6,140 bases of DNA, taken from contig WLMD01000100.1 in the NCBI GenBank assembly GCA_009700405.1, positions 1 to 6,140 on the forward strand. Reading direction: 5' to 3'. A program made the position numbers and the translations under genes. This document shows positions 1 to 5,465 of the stretch, piece by piece (position 1 is the stretch's first letter; each line of letters begins with the position of its first letter). The DNA comes from Actinomycetota bacterium. GTDB lineage: Bacteria > Actinomycetota > Actinomycetes > Nanopelagicales > Nanopelagicaceae. Below the pieces are notes generated by a model. That model made no database searches. It worked only from the letters and a program-made list of their open reading frames with translations, and was not told where the DNA came from.

Positions 1-930
1 AATCTCAGCCAAGTCCTTGTAGAGGACTGTAGACAAGTAGCGCTCACCAAATGATGGAATGATCACGACAATATTCTTACCAGCAAATTCTGGACGCTTT
101 GCAACTTGAGAAGCCGCCCATAAAGCAGCACCTGATGAGATGCCGGCCAAGATTCCTTCTTCTACGCCGGCACGTCGTGCATAAGCAATTGCATCATCGG
201 CGCTGGCATCAAAGACTTCATCGTAGATCGTGGTATCAAGAATGTTAGGAATGAAGTTAGCGCCGATTCCTTGAATAGGGTGGCCACTTGGTGATCCGCC
301 GTTAAGCAATGGAGATGCAGCTGGCTCTACTGCGAAAATCTTGATATTTGGGTTGCGCTCTTTGAGTACTTGGCCGATGCCCGTAATCGTTCCGCCCGTA
401 CCAACTCCGGCGACTACAGCAGCGACGGTTCCATCGGTATCGCGCCAAATTTCCTCCGCTGTTGTCTTGCGGTGAATTTCTGGGTTGGCATCATTTTCAA
501 ATTGGCGAACCAATACTGCTCCATCTACGGCACCGAGTTCTTCTGCCTTTGCAACCGCGCCGCGCATACCTTCTGCGGCTGGGGTCAAAACAAGTGTGGC
601 ACCAAATGCGCGAAGCAGTGTGCGGCGCTCTTTGGACATGGAATCAGGCATCGTCAAAATGACTTTGTATCCTCGAGCGGCACCAACCATCGCCAAAGCA
701 ATTCCAGTATTTCCTGATGTTGCTTCAACAATTGTTCCACCTGGCTTTAATTGACCGGTGCGCTCTGCTGCATCAACCATGGCAATGCCAATGCGATCCT
801 TAACTGTGCTGGTTGGGTTATAGAACTCCAACTTTGCATAGACATGTGCTGCTGCTCCATCAGTGATGCGGTTAAGGCGAACAAGGGGCGTATTTCCCAC
901 TACTTCGGTGATGTTGTTATAAAGCTTCAT
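1..930 (-). CDS. cysK: Cysteine synthase A (O-acetylserine sulfhydrylase), C-terminus cut by window edge
   Basis: This PLP enzyme makes L-cysteine from O-acetyl-L-serine and sulfide in the cytoplasm, the last step of assimilatory cysteine synthesis. The 310 codons in the window read without a stop, so the gene runs off the left edge. Family members are about 305-320 residues, so only a few should be missing. Visible motifs are the PLP lysine K44 in NPTSTVKDRIG (38-48), the substrate loop TSGNTG (71-76), the phosphate loop GVGTGGT (175-181), GIGANFIP (221-228), SSG (265-267) and the C-terminal IPSFGERYLST (291-301). No C-terminal CBS domains can fit unless the protein extends well beyond the edge. 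The ATG start matches the usual family N-terminus (MKLYNNITEVVGNTPLVRL) and has a Shine-Dalgarno site five bases upstream. CysK rather than CysM is my reading from overall motif similarity. The gene lies downstream of nadE on the same strand across a 253-base gap, so it probably has its own promoter. Confidence 0.95.
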   Translation of the reverse strand, partial: MKLYNNITEVVGNTPLVRLNRITDGAAAHVYAKLEFYNPTSTVKDRIGIAMVDAAERTGQLKPGGTIVEATSGNTGIALAMVGAARGYKVILTMPDSMSKERRTLLRAFGATLVLTPAAEGMRGAVAKAEELGAVDGAVLVRQFENDANPEIHRKTTAEEIWRDTDGTVAAVVAGVGTGGTITGIGQVLKERNPNIKIFAVEPAASPLLNGGSPSGHPIQGIGANFIPNILDTTIYDEVFDASADDAIAYARRAGVEEGILAGISSGAALWAASQVAKRPEFAGKNIVVIIPSFGERYLSTVLYKDLAEI

Positions 931-935
931 AATTG

Positions 936-939
936 CTCC
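936..939 (-). promoter_or_regulatory. Shine-Dalgarno site of cysK
   Basis: GGAG on the minus strand lies five bases before the cysK ATG. It supports that start and shows that cysK, unlike marR in this window, is made from a transcript with a leader. Confidence 0.7.
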
Positions 940-979
940 AATTGGCTAATTCTTGATGGAATGATTTTCTGAGTAAGAG

Positions 980-1010
980 TGATCTAGATAAAAAAGAATG
1001 GTGGAGATCA
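980..1010. repeat. Inverted repeat TGATCT / AGATCA upstream of cysK
   Basis: Perfect six-base arms at 980-985 and 1005-1010 are separated by 19 bases, with the centres 25 bases apart. The right arm abuts the candidate -35 and the left arm overlaps the candidate -10 of cysK. It could be a protein-binding site or chance; six-base arms are not rare by themselves. Confidence 0.35.
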
Positions 1011-1011
1011 A
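983..1011 (-). promoter_or_regulatory. Candidate cysK promoter (weak match)
   Basis: Read on the minus strand, TTGATC (1006-1011) and TCTAGA (983-988) are separated by 17 bases and would start a transcript with a leader of roughly 45 bases. The -35 matches consensus at four of six positions and the -10 at three, so this is only a candidate. The two boxes coincide with the arms of an inverted repeat (980-1010), which would suit a repressor site. Confidence 0.3.
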
Positions 1012-1044
1012 AACCGCACGAAGGCTGGCTTAAAGTATTAGCAG

Positions 1045-1060
1045 GCGCAAGTAGATGCGC
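1045..1060. repeat. Short inverted repeat GCGCA / TGCGC
   Basis: Perfect five-base arms (1045-1049, 1056-1060) flank a six-base loop in the nadE-cysK gap. It could form a small GC-rich hairpin in a transcript from either strand. No T-run follows it on either strand, so it is not an intrinsic terminator. Confidence 0.3.
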
Positions 1061-1072
1061 GACCGAAATCGA

Positions 1073-1090
1073 TTACGCGACGACGCGTAA
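1073..1090. repeat. Inverted repeat TTACGCG-ACGA-CGCGTAA
   Basis: This is a perfect 7-base-arm inverted repeat with a four-base loop, the strongest dyad in the 253-base gap between nadE and cysK. It lies about 95 bases past the nadE stop and 140 bases before the cysK start. There is no T-run on either side, so it looks more like an operator or RNA hairpin than a rho-independent terminator. Apart from this dyad and the two smaller ones, I see no tRNA, no recognisable riboswitch and no plausible small gene in the gap. Confidence 0.45.
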
Positions 1091-1183
1091 ATAACCATTC
1101 GGTAATTGTGAACATGAGATAATTTTACTCACTTACTAAGAAAACGCTACTTGCGAATATCTTGCAGAAAGAGCACTCTGAGG

Positions 1184-2920
1184 TTAAATATTCTCACTCC
1201 AGCGCGAAGTTATTGGTAGCCGACGATCTTTGCCGAAGGCACGTGTGGAAACTTTCGTGCCAGGCGGGTATTGGCGTCGCTTGTATTCGGCGCGGTCTAC
1301 CATCGCAAGTACTCGAGAAACGAGAGCGGTATCAAAACCTTCGGCGATCAGGGCAGCGCTACCCATATCGCCATCAACATACCGAAGCAGCAATCGGTCA
1401 AGGAGTTCGTACTCAGGCAATGAATCTGAATCCTTTTGGTCGGGTCGAAGTTCGGCGCTTGGCTCTTTTGAAATTGATCGTTCTGGAATAGGTGGTGTCT
1501 GTCCTAGAGCGATTGCTTGGGAATTTCGCCATTGCGATAGGGCCCAAACATCGGTCTTATAAATGTCTTTGATGGGGGCAAAACCACCTACGGCATCACC
1601 ATAAAGAGTGGAATAACCAACGGCCAGCTCGCTTTTATTTCCCGTAGCTAAAATCAAGTGTCCTTCCTGGTTGGAGATGCCCATGAGCGTCGTGCCACGC
1701 ACGCGGGCTTGCAGATTCTCCTCGGCCAGCCCATCTAATTGAACCGTGGATAAGTAGGCATCAACCATCGGAGCAATACCCACCACTCGATAATGCATGC
1801 TCGTATTAATGGCCAAGGCTTGGGCGTCATCAAGGGAATGATCCGAGGAATATTTACTTGGCATGGCGATTCCGTGCACGTTCTCACACCCAAGTGCATC
1901 TACGGCAATTGCGGCTACAAGGGCCGAGTCAATGCCTCCAGAAACACCTAAGGCAACAGAGGTGAATTTATTCTTTGCCACATAATCGCGAAGACCCACG
2001 ACAAGTGCTTGCCAGATTTCGGCCAAGTCATCCAGGCGATGTGCGATAGATGCGGGTTGGGCAACAAATTCTGGAAGTACATCTTCGTGAATGACGACAT
2101 CTGGCGTTGAGGTGTGAGCCGCCAAAGATAGGTCTACGTAAAGAAGTGCGTCTTCAAATTGCGCAGCCCGTGCAATCAACGTTCCTTGAGCATCGACCAC
2201 AATCGTGTCACCATCAAAGACCAGGTCATCTTGTCCTCCGGTCATGTTGACGTAGGCAAGTGGTGCGCCGGCCTCTCTCGCTCGCCGCTGGACCAGCGCC
2301 AATCGGGCATCATCCTTATTGCGTTCGAAAGGACTGCCGTTAGGTACAAGCAATAAACCAGTGCTGCGCTTTGCTAATTCGGCGACCGTTCCACCCTCTT
2401 GCCAAATGTCTTCGCAAATTGCAATACCTACATCAATGCCATGGATGCGAACGACTAGCGAAGAATCCCCCGCGACAAAGTTGCGAAACTCGTCAAATAC
2501 TCCGTAATTAGGAAGGTGGTGTTTTACATACCTAGCCTTGATCTTGCCCTGGTGAATAATTGCAACAGCATTCTGGGGGGCTCCTGCTGGCTGGCCCAAT
2601 CGATTAACTACTCCGGCAACTTCATCTAGATATCCAACGACAAGTACTAGGTCTCCATAGCCATCTCGGTGCGTGGCCATTGCTAATTCAGAAATGGCTC
2701 TCTGGCTCGCTGCCCTAAATGAAGAACGCAGGGCCAAATCTTCTACGGGATAGCCCGTGACCACCATTTCTGGAAAGACGACTACGTGTGCGCCGCTTTT
2801 ATGGGCCAGAGAAACGTGGTGGGAAATGAGAGAAATATTGCCCGAGATATCGCCCACTGTTGGATTGATTTGGGCAAGGGCAAGTCGCAATTGGCCACTC
2901 ATAATTGCCCCGCCCGACAT
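1184..2920 (-). CDS. nadE: Glutamine-dependent NAD+ synthetase
   Basis: This cytoplasmic enzyme converts nicotinic acid adenine dinucleotide to NAD+ using ATP, with ammonia released from glutamine by its own N-terminal domain. Residues about 10-275 form the nitrilase-fold glutaminase, with the catalytic triad visible as E51 (FPEMVVTGYP), K133 (KHHLPNYGVFDE) and C169 (AICEDIW). Residues about 300-575 form the synthetase domain, with the ATP P-loop SGGIDS (327-332), ENLQARVRG (401-409), TGNKSELAVGYSTLYGD (426-442) and KDIYKTDVWAL (451-461). The C-terminal RAFGKDRRLPITSRW stretch is typical. At 578 residues it is complete and of the shorter two-domain type, not the roughly 680-residue mycobacterial form. 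Two starts are possible: this ATG, which a -10 element makes a good leaderless start, or ATG at 2902 (residue 7), where family homology begins (MSGQLRLALAQINPTVGD). The gene is divergent from the MFS gene with 71 bases between them. Confidence 0.95.
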   Translation of the reverse strand: MSGGAIMSGQLRLALAQINPTVGDISGNISLISHHVSLAHKSGAHVVVFPEMVVTGYPVEDLALRSSFRAASQRAISELAMATHRDGYGDLVLVVGYLDEVAGVVNRLGQPAGAPQNAVAIIHQGKIKARYVKHHLPNYGVFDEFRNFVAGDSSLVVRIHGIDVGIAICEDIWQEGGTVAELAKRSTGLLLVPNGSPFERNKDDARLALVQRRAREAGAPLAYVNMTGGQDDLVFDGDTIVVDAQGTLIARAAQFEDALLYVDLSLAAHTSTPDVVIHEDVLPEFVAQPASIAHRLDDLAEIWQALVVGLRDYVAKNKFTSVALGVSGGIDSALVAAIAVDALGCENVHGIAMPSKYSSDHSLDDAQALAINTSMHYRVVGIAPMVDAYLSTVQLDGLAEENLQARVRGTTLMGISNQEGHLILATGNKSELAVGYSTLYGDAVGGFAPIKDIYKTDVWALSQWRNSQAIALGQTPPIPERSISKEPSAELRPDQKDSDSLPEYELLDRLLLRYVDGDMGSAALIAEGFDTALVSRVLAMVDRAEYKRRQYPPGTKVSTRAFGKDRRLPITSRWSENI

Positions 2921-2926
2921 GAGTAA

Positions 2927-2932
2927 AGTCTA
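2927..2932 (-). promoter_or_regulatory. Candidate -10 of nadE, leaderless spacing
   Basis: TAGACT on the minus strand fits the actinobacterial TAnnnT pattern and ends six bases before the upstream nadE ATG, so transcription would begin at or next to the start codon. No clear -35 box is seen. The rest of the 71-base nadE-MFS divergent gap shows no convincing promoter for the MFS gene. Confidence 0.4.
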
Positions 2933-2991
2933 ATGCTCGACTAAACTTCTACGACTATCCAGTCTAGAAAACGGAGCAAAACAGAACGATT

Positions 2992-4290
2992 ATGGCTAAA
3001 ACCGCCCGTTTCGCGATAGATATCACCCCTTTGAAAAAATACCGAGATTTTCGCTATCTCTGGGCATCTGGACTGATTTCTACGCTGGGTTCGATGATTA
3101 CCTACGTTGCTATTCCCTTCCAGATTAAAGAAATGACCCACTCATATATGGCGGTGGGATTAAGTGGAGCTGTTGAACTTGTTCCTCTAATTGTTTTTGG
3201 TCTCTACGGAGGGGTATTAGCCGACGCGGTTGATCGAAAAAAGATGATTTGGGCAACTGAGGCGGCTGCCTTACTTGCTACGACAACCCTTCTGATTAAT
3301 TCCATGCAAATGCGTCCGAGTCTGGTTCTGGTCTATATCGTTGCCGGACTTTTTGCAGCAGTAGATGGAATGCAACGTCCGAGTGCCAACGCAATTTTGC
3401 CTCGACTTGTCGGACACGCGGATTTACCTGCAGCGAGTGCCTTACTAAGTTTGCGTTCGCAGGTTGGAGTCATTGCTGGCCCGGCAATTGGTGGAGTCAT
3501 CATCGCTTCGTTCACTGTCAGTGCAGGTTATGGTGTTGATGTCATCACGTACATCATTTCATTATTACTTTTGTGGAAAGTCGGCTCGGTTCCTCCAAAT
3601 GAGAAGGCCGAAAAGCCATCTCTGGCAGCGTTATTTGCTGGTTTGAAATATGCAGTAGGACGACAAGATTTACTCGGTACTTACTTAGTAGATCTTGCTG
3701 CAATGTTCTTTGCGATGCCCAACGCACTCTTTCCGTTTTGGGCCGACCATCTAGGTGCTCCTTGGGCACTTGGATTTCTCTACGCCGCCGGAACAGTCGG
3801 GGCAATTCTCATGACTTTGACCAGTGGATGGATCAACACCTATAGATTCCATGGACGAGCAATCACTTTGGCCGCGATTGGGTGGGGGGCAGCAATTGCT
3901 TTGGCAGGGATAGTCCATTCATTAATTTGGGTCCTGCTTTTGTTGGCAATTGCTGGAGCATCTGACATGGTCAGCGCCCTTTTCCGTTCCACACTGTGGA
4001 ATCAAACGATCCCTGATGAACTTCGCGGTCGACTATCCGGAATCGAATTACTTTCCTACTCAGTAGGACCTCTGGCGGGGCAATTACGTGCCGCATCTAT
4101 CGCCTCTGCTACTTCTTTGTCATTTTCTGTTACATCCGGAGGGGTTATTTGCATCGTTGTCGTGTTATTACTGGCCAGTTTCTTGCCGAAATTTCGCCGA
4201 TATGACGTCAAAACCAATGAATTTGCTGTTGCAGAACGGGAAAAACGTAAATCTGCGGAACAAATCAACAATTTTGATGAATCTTCATAA
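2992..4290 (+). CDS. MFS transporter, MFS_3/EntS-like efflux type
   Basis: This is a 432-residue integral membrane protein of the major facilitator superfamily. Its predicted role is proton-driven export of a small molecule; the substrate cannot be read from sequence. After a short cytoplasmic start comes KYRDFRYLWASGLISTLG (17-33), the usual opening of the MFS_3 (EntS-type) group, then a series of hydrophobic segments consistent with about 12 helices. The signature loop between helices 2 and 3 is GGVLADAVDRKK (73-84). A basic loop near residues 340-350 (IPDELRGRLSG) matches the P-x-x-L-R-G-R pattern of this group. The last 30 or so residues (FRRYDVKTNEF onward) are a charged cytoplasmic tail. 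An in-frame TAG 27 bases upstream fixes this ATG as the first possible start. The nearest Shine-Dalgarno-like GGAG (2973-2976) is 15 bases away, so initiation is atypical. The neighbours do not point to a substrate. Confidence 0.88.
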   Translation: MAKTARFAIDITPLKKYRDFRYLWASGLISTLGSMITYVAIPFQIKEMTHSYMAVGLSGAVELVPLIVFGLYGGVLADAVDRKKMIWATEAAALLATTTLLINSMQMRPSLVLVYIVAGLFAAVDGMQRPSANAILPRLVGHADLPAASALLSLRSQVGVIAGPAIGGVIIASFTVSAGYGVDVITYIISLLLLWKVGSVPPNEKAEKPSLAALFAGLKYAVGRQDLLGTYLVDLAAMFFAMPNALFPFWADHLGAPWALGFLYAAGTVGAILMTLTSGWINTYRFHGRAITLAAIGWGAAIALAGIVHSLIWVLLLLAIAGASDMVSALFRSTLWNQTIPDELRGRLSGIELLSYSVGPLAGQLRAASIASATSLSFSVTSGGVICIVVVLLLASFLPKFRRYDVKTNEFAVAEREKRKSAEQINNFDESS

Positions 4291-4326
4291 ATGTGATCAG
4301 TGATTTACATCAAATGAATTGAATAT

Positions 4327-4355
4327 TTGACCTAAGAGCACAAAAATAATAAAAA
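4327..4355 (+). promoter_or_regulatory. Candidate promoter of the histone-like gene
   Basis: TTGACC (4327-4332), five of six to consensus, is followed after 17 bases by TAAAAA (4350-4355) in a very A/T-rich patch. Transcription from here would give a leader of about 115 bases. A second possible -10, CATAAT (4389-4394), lies nearer the gene but lacks a well-spaced -35. No terminator for the upstream MFS gene is evident between 4291 and this site, so read-through from it is possible. Confidence 0.4.
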
Positions 4356-4391
4356 ACTATTTCGCGACACGCACTCAATTTAATTTCACAT

Positions 4392-4414
4392 AATGCTGGC
4401 ATTGTGCGCCAATG
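4392..4414. repeat. Overlapping small dyads in the histone-gene leader
   Basis: Two perfect five-base-arm dyads overlap here: AATGC-TG-GCATT (4392-4403), which is too tight for a hairpin and so more like a DNA operator, and CATTG-TGCGC-CAATG (4400-4414), which could form a small hairpin. The first overlaps the possible downstream -10 (CATAAT). Either could be chance. Confidence 0.25.
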
Positions 4415-4437
4415 ACTGACACCATTAACCCTGAACA

Positions 4438-4458
4438 GGTTCGGTGACGGATCGAACC
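4438..4458 (+). promoter_or_regulatory. 5' leader hairpin just before the histone-like gene
   Basis: GGTTCG (4438-4443) pairs with CGAACC (4453-4458). Adding a G-U and a T-A pair extends it to an eight-pair stem with the five-base loop GACGG. The stem ends nine bases before the Shine-Dalgarno site, so it could influence ribosome access or transcript stability. No T-run follows. A competing four-pair stem CGGA (4448-4451) / TCCG (4461-4464) would exclude it. No known riboswitch class is recognised. Confidence 0.4.
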
Positions 4459-4466
4459 ATTCCGAT

Positions 4467-4474
4467 AGGAGAAG
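4467..4474 (+). promoter_or_regulatory. Strong Shine-Dalgarno site that fixes a GTG start
   Basis: AGGAGAAG, with its GGAG core seven bases before a GTG codon, is the best ribosome-binding site in the window. It decides the start of the histone-like gene, which has no ATG upstream in the same frame within the leader. Confidence 0.8.
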
Positions 4475-4478
4475 TTAC

Positions 4479-4850
4479 GTGGCTGCAGCTAAGAAATCTG
4501 CTCCAAAGCGCAAGAAGGCAGTTGCCAAAAAGGCAGCTCCAAAGCGCAAGAAAGCCGCTGCTAAGGCAGTAGCACCAAAGCGTCGCAAGAAGGCCGCTGC
4601 TAAGGCAGTAGCTCCAAAGCGCAAGAAAGCCGCTAAGAAGGTTGTTGCCAAGAAGGCAGCTCCAAAGCGCAAGAAAGCCGCTAAGAAAGCTGTTGCTAAG
4701 AAGGCAGCTCCAAAGCGCAAGAAAGCCGCTAAGAAAGCTGTTGCTAAGAAGGCAGCTCCAAAGCGCAAGAAGGCCGCTAAGAAGGCTGTTGCTGCTCCTG
4801 CAGCTGCACCAAAGAAGCGTCGTCGTAAGAAGGCTGTTGCTGCAAAGTAA
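4479..4850 (+). CDS. Lysine/alanine-rich histone-H1-like DNA-binding protein
   Basis: This 123-residue protein starts at GTG behind a strong Shine-Dalgarno site. Counted directly it has 46 Lys, 11 Arg, 46 Ala, 9 Pro, 9 Val and one each of Ser and Met, with no acidic, aromatic or cysteine residue, so it is extremely basic. It is built from about eight modules around APKRKKAA, spaced 12-16 residues apart; the last (APKKRRRKKAVAAK) is variant. Three consecutive 16-residue modules (58-105) are identical. Such tails occur at the C-terminus of actinobacterial HU proteins and in free-standing H1/Hc2-like proteins, where they bind and compact DNA. Here there is no HU fold, only the tail. A nucleoid role is inferred from composition; binding RNA or polyphosphate is also possible. 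It is probably transcribed alone, with its own leader and a strong terminator. A GC-skewed lysine choice (mostly AAG) and reused codons reflect repeat expansion. Confidence 0.85.
   Translation: MAAAKKSAPKRKKAVAKKAAPKRKKAAAKAVAPKRRKKAAAKAVAPKRKKAAKKVVAKKAAPKRKKAAKKAVAKKAAPKRKKAAKKAVAKKAAPKRKKAAKKAVAAPAAAPKKRRRKKAVAAK
4650..4793 (+). repeat. Three tandem 48-base repeats inside the histone-like gene
   Basis: The units at 4650-4697 and 4698-4745 are identical. The unit at 4746-4793 differs at two bases, both silent AAA to AAG lysine changes. Each unit encodes the same 16 residues (KKAAPKRKKAAKKAVA). Near-perfect DNA identity indicates recent duplication by slippage or recombination, so copy number may vary between strains. 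More diverged copies of the core precede the array from about 4491. Confidence 0.95.
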
Positions 4851-4859
4851 CAACTTTAT

Positions 4860-4893
4860 AAAAAAACCCGCCATGCAAATGGCGGGTTTTTTT
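4860..4893. terminator. Bidirectional rho-independent terminator
   Basis: CCCGCCAT (4867-4874) and ATGGCGGG (4879-4886) form a perfect eight-pair stem capped by a GCAA (GNRA) tetraloop. It is flanked by seven A on the left and seven T on the right, so it works in both directions. It lies in the 54-base gap between the convergent histone-like and marR genes, 9 bases after one stop codon and 11 after the other. Confidence 0.95.
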
Positions 4894-4904
4894 ATTGCCT
4901 AATA

Positions 4905-5396
4905 TTATTTCTCGTGCAACGTTGGATCACCGCGAAGTGACTCTCCAACTTTTTCAAATATTTGAGCGAGTGCAATTTGATCGGCCTTTGATAAATGATC
5001 AACAAATCGCTTGCGCACACTTTCAACATGATCCGGAGCTGCAGCAACAATTGCCTTCCAGCCCTTGGGGGTCATCACTGCAAAATACCCCCGCTTATCT
5101 ATGGGGCAGGCCTCTCGTTTGACCCAACCCGCCTTCTCCATAACTTTCATGCGGTGGGAAAGTCGCGAGCGTGAGAGCATCGCAATATCAGCCAATTCAC
5201 TCATGCGCATTCGACGCTCTGGAGCATCGCTCAATTGAGCCAAAATCTCGTAATCAGACATCGATAAATCATGACCTTGGAGATCTCCATCTAGGGCTTC
5301 CAGAAGCCGTCGGCTGGCAACAATGTATCTACGCCACGCCTTCATTTCACTGGGATTGAGCCAGCGAGGCGTCGGTGGGGTAGCGTTTCGTGCCAT
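4905..5396 (-). CDS. MarR-family transcriptional regulator
   Basis: This is a 163-residue dimeric winged-helix DNA-binding protein, probably a repressor released by a small ligand or by oxidation. The N-terminal WLNPSEMKAWRRYI (12-25) dimerisation helix and the length are typical of a common actinobacterial MarR subgroup. The winged helix spans about 45-112: the helix-turn-helix is MRMSELADIAMLSRSRLSHR (63-82), with the recognition helix about 75-90, and the wing carries the D-x-R-G motif (DKRG, 100-103) preceded by the single cysteine C97 (EACPIDKRG). A cysteine there is frequent in this subgroup, so redox sensing is possible but not shown. The ATG start has no Shine-Dalgarno site and lies seven bases after a good -10, implying leaderless translation. 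The gene is divergent from the M13 peptidase across 69 bases that hold a clear dyad, so autoregulation and control of that peptidase are inferred. Confidence 0.9.
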   Translation of the reverse strand: MARNATPPTPRWLNPSEMKAWRRYIVASRRLLEALDGDLQGHDLSMSDYEILAQLSDAPERRMRMSELADIAMLSRSRLSHRMKVMEKAGWVKREACPIDKRGYFAVMTPKGWKAIVAAAPDHVESVRKRFVDHLSKADQIALAQIFEKVGESLRGDPTLHEK

Positions 5397-5403
5397 AGTT
5401 GTC

Positions 5404-5431
5404 AGTATACGCGATAGGTTGAAAGTTCAAC
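5404..5431 (-). promoter_or_regulatory. marR promoter with leaderless spacing
   Basis: On the minus strand the -10 TATACT (5404-5409), five of six to consensus, ends seven bases before the marR ATG, so the transcript would start at or beside the start codon. A -35 candidate is GTTGAA or TTGAAC (5425-5431) at a short spacing of 15-16 bases. It lies inside the inverted-repeat operator, so a bound regulator would block polymerase. Confidence 0.6.
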
Positions 5432-5437
5432 TAGTTG
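5418..5437. promoter_or_regulatory. Putative MarR operator with three half-sites
   Basis: GTTGAA-AG-TTCAAC (5418-5431) is a perfect six-base-arm inverted repeat of the size and form MarR dimers usually bind. Its right arm overlaps a second perfect palindrome, CAACTAGTTG (5428-5437). The array is therefore three alternating half-sites: GTTGAA, TTCAAC and TAGTTG. It lies between two divergent genes, covers the marR -35 region and is 28 bases before the peptidase start. Assigning it to the adjacent MarR protein is inference from position and geometry. Confidence 0.65.
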
Positions 5438-5465
5438 CCTTACCGAGAAAGTTCGTGTTAAAGCC

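Noticed and set aside
370..754. Overlapping plus-strand open frames of 66-115 codons
   Set aside because: They are opposite well-supported cysK coding sequence, have low-complexity unlikely products and no ribosome-binding site.
931..1183. Possible tRNA, tmRNA or riboswitch in the nadE-cysK gap (minus strand contains CTCCACCA)
   Set aside because: No T-arm consensus, no matching 5' acceptor strand and no tag-peptide frame were found; the CCA-like string appears to be chance.
1162..1562. Plus-strand open frames of about 110 codons
   Set aside because: They lie antisense to the conserved C-terminal part of nadE and show no recognisable domain or initiation signal.
2941..3141. 66-codon minus-strand frame between nadE and the MFS gene
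   Set aside because: It mostly overlaps the conserved N-terminal coding region of the transporter and has no family resemblance.
4291..4312. CRP-like site TGTGA-N8-TTACA just after the MFS gene
   Set aside because: The spacing is 8 instead of 6, one half-site base is wrong, and the site is not placed next to a clear promoter.
4479..4850. CRISPR array, suggested by regular repeats
   Set aside because: The repeats are contiguous, in frame and coding, with no unique spacers between them.
4425..4874. A 149-codon open frame on the minus strand opposite the histone-like gene
   Set aside because: It is the antisense of a Lys/Ala repeat and gives a repetitive Leu/Ser/Trp/Cys product. It has no ribosome site and runs into the terminator and leader; the openness is a by-product of the repeat.
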